A stretch of 64,000 nt of DNA from Salinibacterium sp. SWN167. GTDB taxonomy: Bacteria; Actinomycetota; Actinomycetes; Actinomycetales; Microbacteriaceae. The stretch spans positions 186,001-250,000 of the forward strand of contig NZ_JADYWU010000002.1 in assembly GCF_015864665.1 (NCBI RefSeq), given 5' to 3'. Position numbers and translations under genes: made by a program. Shown piece after piece: positions 1 through 9,470 of this stretch (position 1 is the first letter of the stretch; each line of letters opens with the position of its first letter). The notes beneath the pieces were generated by a model, which worked only from the letters and a program-made list of their open reading frames with translations, did not search any database and was not told where the DNA came from.

Positions 1-1
1 A

Positions 2-1147
2 CTGAGCGTCTCGGGGATCCTGCTCTCCAAGAGCTTCAATCAGCAAGACATCGAGACTCAGCGGTACTCCGACGAGAACGAACAGCAGGTCGATCTGCAG
101 GTGCGCCAGCAGATGAGTGGTCAGTGGTTCTTCGCCATCGTCAACATCTTCCTCTCGGTCATCCCGGCGATTGTCTATATGGTCGCGGCGTACCTTATTA
201 CTGGTGGCGTTGACGTGACCGCGGGAACGATCGTTGCCTTCACCACCGTGCAGGCGCGCCTCATGTTCCCTCTTCTTGGTCTCATGCGTGTGGCGCTCGA
301 CCTTCAAACGTCATCGGCACTCTTCGCGCGCATCTTCGAATACCTCGACCTCAAGCCCGCGATTACCGACACGGCTGACGCCCACGAGGTGAACACAGAC
401 AAGCTCGGAGCGGTCGCTTTCGACAACGTGACGTTCCGCTATCCGGATGCTGACGCATCCACGAGACCCACGCTCGACTCGGTGAGCTTCTCGATTGAGG
501 CCGGACAGTACGCGGCGTTTGTCGGCCCGTCGGGTGCAGGCAAGACCACGGTGTCTTACCTGATCCCGCGCCTGCACGAAGCGAGTGACGGGCGTGTGCT
601 CTTTGCCGGGGATGACGTCAAGGACCTCACTCAAGATTCCCTCATTCGAAACATCGGCATAGTGAGCCAAGAGACCTATCTCTTTCACGCGAGCATCGCC
701 GAGAACCTTTCCTACGCGCGACCGGATGCGACCACCGAGCAGATCGAAGCCGCGGCCCGCGCCGCCAACATCCACGAGACGATCATGTCGTTCCCCGACG
801 GATATGCGACCACGGTGGGGGAGCGTGGTTACCGACTTTCGGGCGGCGAGAAGCAGCGCATCGCTATTGCCCGCGTGCTGCTCAAAGATCCTGGAGTGCT
901 GATCCTTGACGAAGCAACGAGTGCGTTGGACTCGATCTCTGAGCGCATCGTGCAAGCCGCTCTCGACACTGCCTCGCGGGGTCGAACGACCATCGCGGTC
1001 GCGCACCGGCTGTCGACCGTACGCTCGGCGGACGTGATCTTCGTTGTCGTCGCCGGCGCGATTGTGGAGCGGGGAACGCACGCTGAGCTGATCACGCGCG
1101 GCGGCGAGTACTCGCGGTTGTATGCGGAGCAGAACCGCACCGACTGA
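2..1147 (+). CDS. ABC exporter, permease-ATPase fusion (5' end outside window)
   Basis: The reading frame is open from base 2, so the start lies upstream; about 381 C-terminal residues are visible. The first part carries hydrophobic segments of an exporter-type membrane domain (for example the stretch read from about 120 to 260). A complete nucleotide-binding domain follows: Walker A GPSGAGKT near 525-548, signature LSGGE near 838-852, Walker B LILDEATSALD near 898-930 and the switch histidine in VAHRLST near 998-1018. This is the arrangement of homodimeric or heterodimeric multidrug/lipid exporters in the cytoplasmic membrane. Substrate cannot be told from sequence. The next gene is an MFS drug transporter on the same strand, so an efflux locus is possible. 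Confidence 0.9.
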   Translation: MSVSGILLSKSFNQQDIETQRYSDENEQQVDLQVRQQMSGQWFFAIVNIFLSVIPAIVYMVAAYLITGGVDVTAGTIVAFTTVQARLMFPLLGLMRVALDLQTSSALFARIFEYLDLKPAITDTADAHEVNTDKLGAVAFDNVTFRYPDADASTRPTLDSVSFSIEAGQYAAFVGPSGAGKTTVSYLIPRLHEASDGRVLFAGDDVKDLTQDSLIRNIGIVSQETYLFHASIAENLSYARPDATTEQIEAAARAANIHETIMSFPDGYATTVGERGYRLSGGEKQRIAIARVLLKDPGVLILDEATSALDSISERIVQAALDTASRGRTTIAVAHRLSTVRSADVIFVVVAGAIVERGTHAELITRGGEYSRLYAEQNRTD

Positions 1148-1293
1148 CGGGTCGCACACATCCTCTCGGAGACCACTGCTGGCCCGGGTGCCGGTGCGGT
1201 GTGCGCTGGGCGTAGGCTGGGGGAGCCCTCGGGGTTGCGGGCATCACATTTTTGCCGCGCCCACAACCGGGCGCTCTCTTAGCTAGGAATCGC

Positions 1294-2523
1294 TTGACTA
1301 CCGTCGTTCATCCCGGTGACTCGCTCTCTGCGCGTCAACGGCTTGTGTATGTTCTCGTGCTTGGTGCGCTCACCGCGCTCGGGCCGTTTACCGTTGACCT
1401 GTACCTGCCCGCGTTCCCGCTCATTGAAGCGGATCTCGACACCACGGCCGCGATTGTGCAGCTCACGTTGACAGCAACGACGCTTGGCTTTGCGCTTGGT
1501 CAACTGATTGTTGGCCCGCTGAGCGACCGGATCGGTCGACGACTGCCGCTTCTCGTTGCCACCAGCGTTCATTTGATGGCGAGTGTCGGCGTTGCCCTCG
1601 CGGCCAACATCGAACTGCTCTTTGTGTTTCGGCTTATCCAAGGAATGGGAGCGGCGGCGGGTGCTGTCGTCACCATGGCAATCGTGCGCGACCTCTTCGG
1701 CGGGCTTCCTCTGGTGCGGATGCTGTCACGCCTTGCCCTCGTGCAGGGGCTAGCGCCCATCTTGGCTCCGCTTATCGGGTCTCAGCTTCTGCTGATCACC
1801 CCCTGGCGTGGAATGTTCGTCTTCTTGGCGGTCTACGCCGGTTTGGTATTGATAGCTGCGTGGTTCCTCATTATCGAAACCTTGCCACCAGCCCGGCGCC
1901 GAGATCTCGGCCACGCTACGGCAGGGCAACGCTACAAGGCGCTCTTCACTGACCGGGTGTTCGTGGGCACGGCGATCATCGCGGGAATGACCTTCTCCGG
2001 GCTTTTCGCCTACCTCGCCTCATCTCCGTTCCTCTTGCAGAACGTCTACGGTCTTGATCCTCAAGCGTTCGGTCTTGTCTTCGCCGTGAACTCGGTGGGG
2101 GTCGTGATCGGAGTCCAGTCCGCAGCATTCCTGATGCGATTCATCGGGCCGCAGTGGATTCTTGCAGGCTCCGGAGTCATGCTGCTGCTCTCGGCATCCA
2201 CGATCGTGTTCCTCGACATTGTGAACGGCGATCTCATTACGGTGCTGATTCCCCTGTTCTTCTTCGTGATGTCCTGTGGCTTCTCGTTCCCCTGTACTCA
2301 AGTGTTGGCGCTCGCCAACCACGGGGGAGAAGCAGCGACGGCGGCGTCAGTGTTGGGCGCCGTGAACTTTGGCCTTGCCGGACTCACCTCACCCATTGTT
2401 GGCGCCTTCGGAATCACCAACGCAATTCCGATGGGCATTGTGATGGGGAGCACGGCAATCGTGTCGATCATCGTCATGTGGACCGTCATTCGCCCGAGGA
2501 CCGTGCCCGCACTATCGCGCTAG
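1294..2523 (+). CDS. MFS transporter, Bcr/CflA drug-efflux type
   Basis: About 409 residues with roughly twelve hydrophobic segments. The loop motif GPLSDRIGRR after the second segment is the major-facilitator motif A, and the N-terminal PFTVDLYLPAFP resembles the Bcr/CflA branch, which exports drugs or small metabolites by proton antiport. I start it at TTG 1294 because AGGAA at 1285-1289 sits four bases before it; an in-frame TTG at 1252 has no such site and would add 14 unlike residues. It follows the ABC exporter after about 146 bases. Substrate is unknown. Confidence 0.85.
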   Translation: MTTVVHPGDSLSARQRLVYVLVLGALTALGPFTVDLYLPAFPLIEADLDTTAAIVQLTLTATTLGFALGQLIVGPLSDRIGRRLPLLVATSVHLMASVGVALAANIELLFVFRLIQGMGAAAGAVVTMAIVRDLFGGLPLVRMLSRLALVQGLAPILAPLIGSQLLLITPWRGMFVFLAVYAGLVLIAAWFLIIETLPPARRRDLGHATAGQRYKALFTDRVFVGTAIIAGMTFSGLFAYLASSPFLLQNVYGLDPQAFGLVFAVNSVGVVIGVQSAAFLMRFIGPQWILAGSGVMLLLSASTIVFLDIVNGDLITVLIPLFFFVMSCGFSFPCTQVLALANHGGEAATAASVLGAVNFGLAGLTSPIVGAFGITNAIPMGIVMGSTAIVSIIVMWTVIRPRTVPALSR

Positions 2524-2599
2524 GCATCGCGAGAAATGCTGAGGCTTACGAAAGGCTGACAGCCGCGGATTGTCTCGGCAGTCGCGAAGATTCATCCGG

Positions 2600-2605
2600 T
2601 ACCGT
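2600..2605 (+). promoter_or_regulatory. -10 hexamer TACCGT, leaderless type
   Basis: TACCGT ends six bases before GTG 2612. It supports that start for the PAP2 phosphatase gene. No clear -35 box is seen. Confidence 0.45.
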
Positions 2606-2611
2606 GAACCG

Positions 2612-3298
2612 GTGAACTCTGAAATTTCGCCCGCAGAAGCCCGTCAGATTACGCGGCGGTGGCCTCTCATCAGCGGCGTGAGCGCGCTAGTGCTCGCGGT
2701 GCTCCTCGGCGTGCTGATCGCGACACGAGACGGCGTGCTGAGCCTCGACCAGTTGGTGCTCGACGATCTGCTGAGCATCCGAGCCGATATCTTCACCGTG
2801 CCGGCCTTAGCAATGAATTTCTTGGGTGGCGGCTGGTTCGGGGTGTTCGTCGTACCGCTCGGAGGAGCTCTTGCTTTCTTCCTCGCGAAGCGTCGCTGGG
2901 CTGCTCTGTACTTTTTGCTGGCATCAGCATTGAGCGCCGGCGTGGTTCAGTTGCTCAAGTCGTTCTATGGCCGTGCTCGTCCCGACGAGATCTTGGTGAC
3001 CGCTGACCTCGGTTCATTCCCCTCGGGGCATGTGGCCAACGCGGCGACGCTCTCGGTCGTGTTGATCATCCTGTTGCAGCGGCGATGGGTGCTGGTCGTC
3101 GGCATCGTGTACACGATCCTGATGATTCTGAGCCGCACGTATCTCGGCGCTCACTGGCTCAGCGACACCATCGGCGGCGCACTCGTTGGTATCGGTGTCG
3201 GCGTTATCTTGTGGGCGCCCTTCGCGCATGTCTTGGCGACTGAAGACCTACAATTCGGCCTCAAAAAGCGCGCTAGGCGACCTCACTCCGTAGGGTAG
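2612..3298 (+). CDS. PAP2-family membrane phosphatase
   Basis: About 228 residues with five to six hydrophobic segments. All three signature motifs of the PAP2/phosphatidic-acid phosphatase family are present: K-x6-RP (KSFYGRARP), SGH (PSGH) and SR-x5-H-x3-D (SRTYLGAHWLSD). Such enzymes remove phosphate from lipid phosphates such as phosphatidate, phosphatidylglycerol phosphate or undecaprenyl pyrophosphate at the outer face of the membrane; which one cannot be told here. GTG 2612 is chosen because a -10-like hexamer lies exactly six bases before it; an upstream TTG at 2570 is less likely. Confidence 0.85.
   Translation: MNSEISPAEARQITRRWPLISGVSALVLAVLLGVLIATRDGVLSLDQLVLDDLLSIRADIFTVPALAMNFLGGGWFGVFVVPLGGALAFFLAKRRWAALYFLLASALSAGVVQLLKSFYGRARPDEILVTADLGSFPSGHVANAATLSVVLIILLQRRWVLVVGIVYTILMILSRTYLGAHWLSDTIGGALVGIGVGVILWAPFAHVLATEDLQFGLKKRARRPHSVG
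3291..3296 (+). promoter_or_regulatory. -10 hexamer TAGGGT, leaderless type
   Basis: TAGGGT is followed by six bases and then ATG 3303. It overlaps the end of the PAP2 gene, so the HerA-like gene may have its own start of transcription. Confidence 0.5.
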
Positions 3299-3302
3299 AA
3301 GC

Positions 3303-5225
3303 ATGACGGATGCCGCAGCCCAAGTAGAAGCAGCCAAGAAAGCCCTAGCGGAGGCACAGGCTGCGCTCGCGGCTGCCGAACTGGCATCAGCTGAGGTCGC
3401 GCTTGCCGCCGAGCAAGCGGCTGCCGAAGCGTCGGAGGCGGCCACCGCCACAGCCGCTGCCGAGACCGCGCCGGAAGCTACTCCCGCTGAAGCGGCTCCC
3501 GCTGAAGCGGCTACCGCGAAGTCGGCCGCAGCTAAGCCCGCCGCAGCACAACCAGCTAAGACCACTGACTCGGGTGACGGGCCTCTCGACGCAACCGAGG
3601 TGACCGAGATCCGCGAGGGCTATGCGTTCGAGGGTGACGTGCTTGAGATGGGCGCTCTCGTCAATGGAGATGCGCTCGCTAATGTTCCCGTGCGCATTCC
3701 GATTGCGATGCTCAACCGTCACGGCTTGGTGGCTGGTGCTACTGGAACAGGTAAAACGAAGACGCTGCAGGTGCTTGCCGAGCAGTTATCGGCCGCTGGG
3801 GTTCCGGTCTTCGCCGCCGATATCAAGGGTGACCTTTCGGGTATCGCTACGGCAGGCAGTTCGAGCGAGAAGTTACTGGAGCGCACCGAGTCGATCGGGC
3901 AAGACTGGCAGCCCGCGGCATCCCCGACCGAATATTTCACGCTCGGTGGTAAGGGCATCGGCGTTCCCATTCGTGCGACAGTTTCCAGCTTTGGGCCGCT
4001 GTTGCTCTCGAAGGTGCTCGGCCTCAACGACACCCAAGAATCGAGCCTGGGCCTGATTTTCCACTACGCCGATCAGACCGGTCTGCCGCTGGTTGATCTC
4101 AGTGATTTGCGCGCTGTCGTGCAATATCTGTTGAGCGATGAGGGCAAGGCCGAGCTGAAGAATCTGGGTGGGTTGTCCTCTGCGACGGCTGGCGTCATTC
4201 TGCGCGAGCTCATTGGCTTTGCGAACGAGGGCGCCGACGAATTCTTTGGCGAGCCCGAGATCGATACCTCGCTCTTTCTGCGCACCAATGCCGAGGGCAA
4301 GGGCATTGTCAGCCTGCTTGAGCTGCCGGGCGTGAGCAACAAACCCGCGCTCTTCTCGACGTTCTTGATGTGGCTTCTTGCCGATCTCTTTAACGACCTC
4401 CCTGAGGTTGGCGACATCGATAAGCCCAAACTGGTCTTCTTCTTCGATGAAGCTCATTTGTTGTTCAACGATGCGTCAAAGGACTTCATCGAATCGATCA
4501 CGCAAACGGTTCGGCTGATCCGTTCCAAGGGGGTCGGTGTGGTGTTTGTGACGCAGACGCCCAAGGATGTGCCGAGCGATGTGCTCGCGCAGATTGGATC
4601 TCGCTTCCAGCACCAGCTGCGCGCCCACACGCCTGACTCGGCAAAAGCGCTCAAAGCGACAGTGTCGACTTACCCGACGTCGGGTTACGACTTGGGCGAG
4701 GTGTTGACGTCCCTCGCCACCGGTGAGGCGATCATCACTGTCATGAACGAAAAGGGTGCTCCGACTCCGGTGGCTTGGACTCGCTTGCGTGCCCCACAAG
4801 GCTCAATGTCGCCAACGGATGCCGCCACGATGGAGGCTGCGGTCGCGGCATCCCCGCTGATGGCGACGTACGGCACCACGATCGATCGCGAATCTGCGCG
4901 GGAAATATTGGCTGTGAAGATGAATGCAGCGGCCGAAGCGGATGCCAAGGCGGAGGCAGCAGAAGCGGCTGAAGCGGCCGCGAAGGTTGCCGCCAAAGAC
5001 GCGGAGAAGCTCGCGAAGGCGCAAGCCAAAGAGCAGGCGAAGGTGCAAGCCGACTACGAACGAGCGCTCAAAGACATGAATAAAAAGACGACATCGCGCA
5101 CCACAACACGCACGACAACGCGCAAGCAACCCAACGTTTTGGGTGACGCCTTGGGTTCACGAACTGGACAGACGGTCGTGCGCGAGGTGCTTCGCGGGAT
5201 TTTTTCGACTCTCAAGCGTCGCTAA
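3303..5225 (+). CDS. HerA-like ATPase, DUF853 (YjgR-type) family
   Basis: 640 residues. Residues 1-95 are very rich in Ala and Glu and look like a helical or coiled segment. A HerA/FtsK-type P-loop ATPase follows, with Walker A GATGTGKT near residue 145 and Walker B FFFDEAHLLF near residue 380, then motifs typical of DUF853 such as VTQTPKDVP. Residues 540-605 form a second Ala/Lys-rich charged helix before a conserved basic tail. The biochemical role of DUF853 proteins is not settled; by relationship to HerA it may form a ring that moves DNA or protein. Both alanine-rich segments look like additions to the core. Confidence 0.85.
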   Translation: MTDAAAQVEAAKKALAEAQAALAAAELASAEVALAAEQAAAEASEAATATAAAETAPEATPAEAAPAEAATAKSAAAKPAAAQPAKTTDSGDGPLDATEVTEIREGYAFEGDVLEMGALVNGDALANVPVRIPIAMLNRHGLVAGATGTGKTKTLQVLAEQLSAAGVPVFAADIKGDLSGIATAGSSSEKLLERTESIGQDWQPAASPTEYFTLGGKGIGVPIRATVSSFGPLLLSKVLGLNDTQESSLGLIFHYADQTGLPLVDLSDLRAVVQYLLSDEGKAELKNLGGLSSATAGVILRELIGFANEGADEFFGEPEIDTSLFLRTNAEGKGIVSLLELPGVSNKPALFSTFLMWLLADLFNDLPEVGDIDKPKLVFFFDEAHLLFNDASKDFIESITQTVRLIRSKGVGVVFVTQTPKDVPSDVLAQIGSRFQHQLRAHTPDSAKALKATVSTYPTSGYDLGEVLTSLATGEAIITVMNEKGAPTPVAWTRLRAPQGSMSPTDAATMEAAVAASPLMATYGTTIDRESAREILAVKMNAAAEADAKAEAAEAAEAAAKVAAKDAEKLAKAQAKEQAKVQADYERALKDMNKKTTSRTTTRTTTRKQPNVLGDALGSRTGQTVVREVLRGIFSTLKRR

Positions 5226-5407
5226 TTTCGACCGACATCCCGAGCGCGCCGTGGCGGATGCCCGGGCGGTCTAACGTGCCTAGAACCCAGTATTTTAGCG
5301 GAAATTGAGCACGTATTCCGCTCCGATTGGTGGTGGCACCGAACCGAAATAAGCTCGCTGTTGTCAAATTGTGACCATGCCAATGTGGAAAAAGTTGCTG
5401 CGTTCAC

Positions 5408-5455
5408 TTGTCAAACCCAATGGTTAGACAGTTTACTGGTGAACGTCCGATTCAC
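5408..5455 (+). promoter_or_regulatory. Possible promoter and operator of the sugar ABC operon
   Basis: The 274 bases between the HerA-like gene and the sugar-binding protein hold no gene. TTGTCA at 5408-5413 with TTTACT at 5432-5437 (18-base spacing) could be a promoter. Just after it an inverted repeat GTGAA-N7-TTCAC spans 5439-5455 and could bind a repressor. No regulator gene is adjacent. Confidence 0.3.
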
Positions 5456-5499
5456 TTCTTGAACGGAACAGCACTCACTTTCCAATGGAGGAACACAGA

Positions 5500-6771
5500 A
5501 TGCGTAAGCCACTTTCCATTATTGCCGGGGCGGTGGCCTTAGGCCTCGTTCTGGCAGGCTGCTCGAGCACCCCTAGCTCAGACCCCGACAACGCTGACCA
5601 GGTTGAGGTATTCACCTGGTGGGCCTCAGGATCAGAAAAGGTCGGCCTTGACGCTCTCGTCACGGTTTTCGAAGAGCAGAACCCTGACATTGAGTTCATC
5701 AATGCGTCTGTAGCTGGCGGCGCCGGCTCTAACGCCAAGGCTGCTCTTGCATCACGCCTCGAGTCAAATGACCCGCCGGACACGTTCCAGGCCCACGCCG
5801 GAGCAGAGCTCACGGACTACATCAACGCCGGTCAGCTTCAGGACCTCAGCTCGTTCTACCAAGAGAACGGCCTCACGGATGTCTTCCCCGAGAGCCTGAT
5901 CGAGCGCATCACCGTTGACGGCGCCATCTACTCGGTACCGAGCAACATCCACCGTGCCAACGTCGTCTGGGCCAACACCCAGGTGCTCGAGGATGCCGGC
6001 ATCGACCCGATGGCCGCTCCCGCCGACATCGACGCCTGGCTCGTTGACCTGAAGAAGCTCAAGGACGCCGGAGTCGAGACTCCTCTCGCCCTCGGCACCG
6101 AGTGGACTCAGATGCAGCTCTTCGAAAACGTTCTCATCGCTGACCTTGGCGCTGAGGGCTACTCGGGACTCTGGACTGGCGACACGGCCTGGGATGACGC
6201 TGGAGTAGAGACCGCAATCGGTCACTACGGCGACCTGCTCGAATACACCAACAGCGACTTCGCTGGCCTCGACTGGGATGCTGCAACGCAGATCGTTCTC
6301 GATGGCAACGCTGCCTACAACGTCATGGGTGACTGGGCCGAGTCTGCATTCCAGCAGGCTGGGTGGACCTACGACAACGAGTACACCACCTGGGCAACCC
6401 CCGGCACCGACGGAGTCTTCGACTTCCTCGCTGACTCGTTCACCCTCTCGGTAGGCGCTCCTCACGAAGCAGCTGCCATTGACTGGCTGACGACCATCAG
6501 CTCGGCTGAAGGCCAGAAGGCATTCAACCTCGCTAAGGGTTCGATCCCGGCCCGCACCGACACGGTTGCCGCTGACTACCCCGCGTACCAGCAGACCGCC
6601 ATCACCTCCTTCGGTGAAGACACCGTAGTGAGCTCGCTCGCTCACGGCGCAGCAGCCAGCATTGCCTGGTCGGGAGACATCTCCTCGGCTATCGGTAAGT
6701 TCGGCGCTGACCGCGATGCAGCTTCGCTCCTGTCCGGACTCGTTGCTGCCGCTGACAAGGCTCAGGGCTAA
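5500..6771 (+). CDS. Sugar ABC transporter substrate-binding lipoprotein
   Basis: 423 residues. It begins with a lipoprotein signal peptide ending in the lipobox LAGC (Cys about residue 21), then the extracellular solute-binding protein family 1 fold (VFTWWASGSEK, VFEEQNPDIEF, PADIDAWLVDLKKL, YNVMGDWAES). It would capture a carbohydrate at the outer face of the membrane for the two permeases that follow. The start is ATG 5500, with a strong GGAGGA at 5487-5492; an in-frame ATG at 5485 overlaps that site. Sugar identity is not visible. The likely family is glucose/oligosaccharide binding. Confidence 0.9.
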   Translation: MRKPLSIIAGAVALGLVLAGCSSTPSSDPDNADQVEVFTWWASGSEKVGLDALVTVFEEQNPDIEFINASVAGGAGSNAKAALASRLESNDPPDTFQAHAGAELTDYINAGQLQDLSSFYQENGLTDVFPESLIERITVDGAIYSVPSNIHRANVVWANTQVLEDAGIDPMAAPADIDAWLVDLKKLKDAGVETPLALGTEWTQMQLFENVLIADLGAEGYSGLWTGDTAWDDAGVETAIGHYGDLLEYTNSDFAGLDWDAATQIVLDGNAAYNVMGDWAESAFQQAGWTYDNEYTTWATPGTDGVFDFLADSFTLSVGAPHEAAAIDWLTTISSAEGQKAFNLAKGSIPARTDTVAADYPAYQQTAITSFGEDTVVSSLAHGAAASIAWSGDISSAIGKFGADRDAASLLSGLVAAADKAQG

Positions 6772-6788
6772 CTAGCACTACGAGACAC

Positions 6789-6820
6789 AGTGGGTGGGGG
6801 CGGAGACGTCTCCACCCACT
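6789..6820 (+). other. Intercistronic stem-loop
   Basis: AGTGGGTGG pairs with CCACCCACT across a 14-base loop that itself holds the palindrome GAGACGTCTC. There is no T-run. Its place between binding-protein and permease genes fits an mRNA-stabilising or partial terminator hairpin that keeps binding protein in excess. Confidence 0.6.
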
Positions 6821-6845
6821 ACCGTGCAAACCGAGGAGCTCGCGC

Positions 6846-7736
6846 GTGAAAAAAGGATACAAAAACTGGGGCCCACCGCTCCTCTTGATATCCCCGACGA
6901 TTATCGTTCTCGGGATATTTGTTTATGGCTTGATCGGCGCCAACATCTCGGTGTCGCTCAGCAACCGGAACAGTCTTGTTCCCGCTACTGAGTTCGTTGG
7001 ACTCGATAACTACATCGCTCTGTTTGGCGAAGAGCGCTTCATCCACTCGCTTCAGAACCTTGGTATCTTCACCCTCTTCTTTATCGGTGGCACCATGATC
7101 TTCGGATTCTTGTGGGCATGGATGCTCGACAAGGGCGTCACCGCAGAGGGCGTTTTCCGCTCGGTGTTCCTGTTCCCCATGGCGATTTCGTTCGTGGCAT
7201 CCGGTGTCGTCTGGCGCTGGTTGCTCAACAGCGCTGAGGGTGACCGTGCATCCGGACTCAACCGGGTCTTCGAGAACCTCGGGCTCGACTTTCTCCAGAA
7301 CTCGTGGTGGAACGATCCGACCTGGGGCATGGCGGCCATTGCATTGCCCGCCATCTGGCAGCTCGCCGGCTACGTCATGGCGCTCTTTCTTTCGGGCTTC
7401 CGTGGCATCCCTGAAGAGCTGCGCGAAGCAGCCCGCATGGATGGCGCGACCGAGTGGAAGCTCTACCGCTACGTGATCTTCCCCCAGCTCAGCCCCGTCG
7501 CGCTGTCGGCTCTCATCATCGTGGGCCACATGTCGCTGAAGGTCTTCGACCTCATCATGGCGATCACGAAGTCGATCTACCAGACCGAGGTTCCCGCAAC
7601 CTACCTGTGGGTTGCTCTGACCTCTAACGACTACGCCAAGTCGGCCACGATCGCGACGATCCTGTTGCTCTTCGTTGCCGTCGTAATCGTCCCCTACCTG
7701 ATCTACACCGCTCGCGCAGAGAAGAGGCAAGGATGA
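6846..7736 (+). CDS. Sugar ABC transporter permease (MalF type)
   Basis: 296 residues with six or so hydrophobic segments. The cytoplasmic EAA loop reads EELREAARMDGA at about residues 196-207, the site that docks the ATPase. GTG 6846 is preceded by GAGGAG. The gene lies 74 bases after the binding protein, with an intercistronic hairpin in between, and overlaps the next permease by four bases. It would form one half of the membrane channel. Confidence 0.9.
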   Translation: MKKGYKNWGPPLLLISPTIIVLGIFVYGLIGANISVSLSNRNSLVPATEFVGLDNYIALFGEERFIHSLQNLGIFTLFFIGGTMIFGFLWAWMLDKGVTAEGVFRSVFLFPMAISFVASGVVWRWLLNSAEGDRASGLNRVFENLGLDFLQNSWWNDPTWGMAAIALPAIWQLAGYVMALFLSGFRGIPEELREAARMDGATEWKLYRYVIFPQLSPVALSALIIVGHMSLKVFDLIMAITKSIYQTEVPATYLWVALTSNDYAKSATIATILLLFVAVVIVPYLIYTARAEKRQG

Positions 7737-8668
7737 GTGTCGCAACCGGACTCGACAAGAAGCCAAGCGAACCCACCGCTGAGTCGCACATGCCGCAGAG
7801 TTCGGCGATTCGCGCGCGGGCTGGTCTGAGCCGCACCGCGAAGTATGTACTGCTGGTGTTCTTCCTGGTCATTGTGTTGATGCCCGTGTACGTATTGATC
7901 GTCACGAGCCTCAAGCCGCCGCAGGACGTCAACCCCGCCACCTCGTGGGGGCTTCCGGTTCGCTGGCCGTGGGAACCCGCCTTCGAGGGCGGACCAACCG
8001 GCTTCGACAACTGGGCTCTCGCCTGGAACGCGCTGTCGGCATCCATCGGTCGCACGTTCTTGCTGGCGATTCCCGCAGCATTGATCGCGTCGTTCCTGGG
8101 AGCAATGAACGGTTTCGTTCTCGCCCGTTGGCGCTTTCCGTACGCCGACGTCGTCTTCACGTTCATCCTGTTCGGAATGTTCATTCCGTACCAGGCGATC
8201 ATGACGCCGCTCGTGCAAATGAAGACCAGCCTCGGATTGCCGAGCGATGTCTCCACCCTGCTCGTGGTGCACGTGATTTACGGTCTGCCGATCTGTACGT
8301 TGATCTTCCGCAACTACTACGCCGGCATCCCTCATGAGCTCATGGAGGCTGCTCGCATGGATGGTTCGGGGATGCTGCGCACGTTCCGCAGCATCGTCCT
8401 GCCGCTGTCGCTTCCCGGCTTTGTCGTAACGATCATCTGGCAGTTCACCTCAGCGTGGAACGACTTCTTGTTCGCGCTGTTCCTGTCGAACCAGAATGAG
8501 GGGCCCGTGTCGCTTGCGCTCAACAACCTCGCTCAGGGCGCGCAACTAGCCAACTACGGTGCCGCGATGGCGGGAGCGCTGCTGGCATCGCTACCCACGC
8601 TGGTCGTGTACATCGTGCTTGGTAAGTACTTCATCGGTGGTCTGATGAGCGGCTCGGTCAAGAGCTAA
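7733..8668 (+). CDS. Sugar ABC transporter permease (MalG type)
   Basis: 311 residues, six hydrophobic segments and the EAA loop HELMEAARMDGS about residues 202-213. ATG 7733 overlaps the stop of the first permease in an ATGA and has AAGGA just before it, so the two are translationally coupled. The first 35 residues are a hydrophilic extension. No ATPase gene follows, so the transporter must borrow an energising subunit encoded elsewhere, as in actinobacteria with a shared MsiK-type ATPase. Confidence 0.9.
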   Translation: MSVATGLDKKPSEPTAESHMPQSSAIRARAGLSRTAKYVLLVFFLVIVLMPVYVLIVTSLKPPQDVNPATSWGLPVRWPWEPAFEGGPTGFDNWALAWNALSASIGRTFLLAIPAALIASFLGAMNGFVLARWRFPYADVVFTFILFGMFIPYQAIMTPLVQMKTSLGLPSDVSTLLVVHVIYGLPICTLIFRNYYAGIPHELMEAARMDGSGMLRTFRSIVLPLSLPGFVVTIIWQFTSAWNDFLFALFLSNQNEGPVSLALNNLAQGAQLANYGAAMAGALLASLPTLVVYIVLGKYFIGGLMSGSVKS

Positions 8669-8765
8669 GTCAGATCTCCTCGCCGCGAATGCCGCGGTGC
8701 TGTTGCCCCTCCAGAGGGCGTCGGCACTGCGGCTTTTGTGCGTTAAAGGGGAGTCGCTGCTGCCG

Positions 8766-9422
8766 CTAACGAGCGAGGGCGTTGATTACCGTGAGCGCTG
8801 CGACAAAGATGCCGGCGGCCGCGGCAGTGGTGCCAATCGCGATAGCGACTACGAGGAGGGGATACCGCTCGTACGTATACAGGGTTTCGGGATAATCGCG
8901 CCGAATTTCACCGTGGGAAACGGTGCCGGGAATTGTTTCTACCGGCACATCGAACTGGGACGCGACGAATTCAAAATCCTCGAGAGCCCAATACTGCCCA
9001 CGCATGCGCAACAGACGACGGCCATTGTGGCCCATCACGGAGAGTTCGGCCCGCGACTCCAAACCATCGCTTGTGTAGACCGTTGACCGCACCATCAGCG
9101 TGGCTTCTGACCTATCGAAGTGCCGTAGTCGGCCGAAGAGGAACCCTCGCTCGGTGACGAGAGGCGAGTCTGCACCGATCCAGATAGCGATGCGAAAGTA
9201 AGAAATGGCAGCGAGAGTGGCAGCGGCTAGAGCGATCACCTGAGTGATCACGACCGCCAGCCAAGGCCCATCCGGGATTGTGAGGAGATAAAGTGCGCCG
9301 AAGACTACTACGGTGAAAAGAAGGCCAGCCACAAACCCACGCCAAAATAGTGAGAGTGGCGGAACGAGCCGACGACGAGGATCGTCACGGCGAGGTTTGA
9401 GGCTCACGGGCCTAGTCGACAA
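8766..9422 (-). CDS. Membrane protein with PH-like middle region
   Basis: 218 residues, family not firmly recognised. Two hydrophobic segments lie near residues 26-48 and 53-75, a hydrophilic middle (about 80-165) with beta-rich character as in small PH-like membrane proteins of actinobacteria, then a last hydrophobic segment (about 185-212). TTG 9422 is preceded by GAAGGGA at a good distance; GTG 9407 is an alternative. It stands alone, converging on the sugar operon. Function unknown. Confidence 0.7.
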   Translation of the reverse strand: MSTRPVSLKPRRDDPRRRLVPPLSLFWRGFVAGLLFTVVVFGALYLLTIPDGPWLAVVITQVIALAAATLAAISYFRIAIWIGADSPLVTERGFLFGRLRHFDRSEATLMVRSTVYTSDGLESRAELSVMGHNGRRLLRMRGQYWALEDFEFVASQFDVPVETIPGTVSHGEIRRDYPETLYTYERYPLLVVAIAIGTTAAAAGIFVAALTVINALAR

Positions 9423-9470
9423 CGGCGTTCCCTTCGTTTTTTCGCGTGGGCGATCACAATGGGGTAAGTG

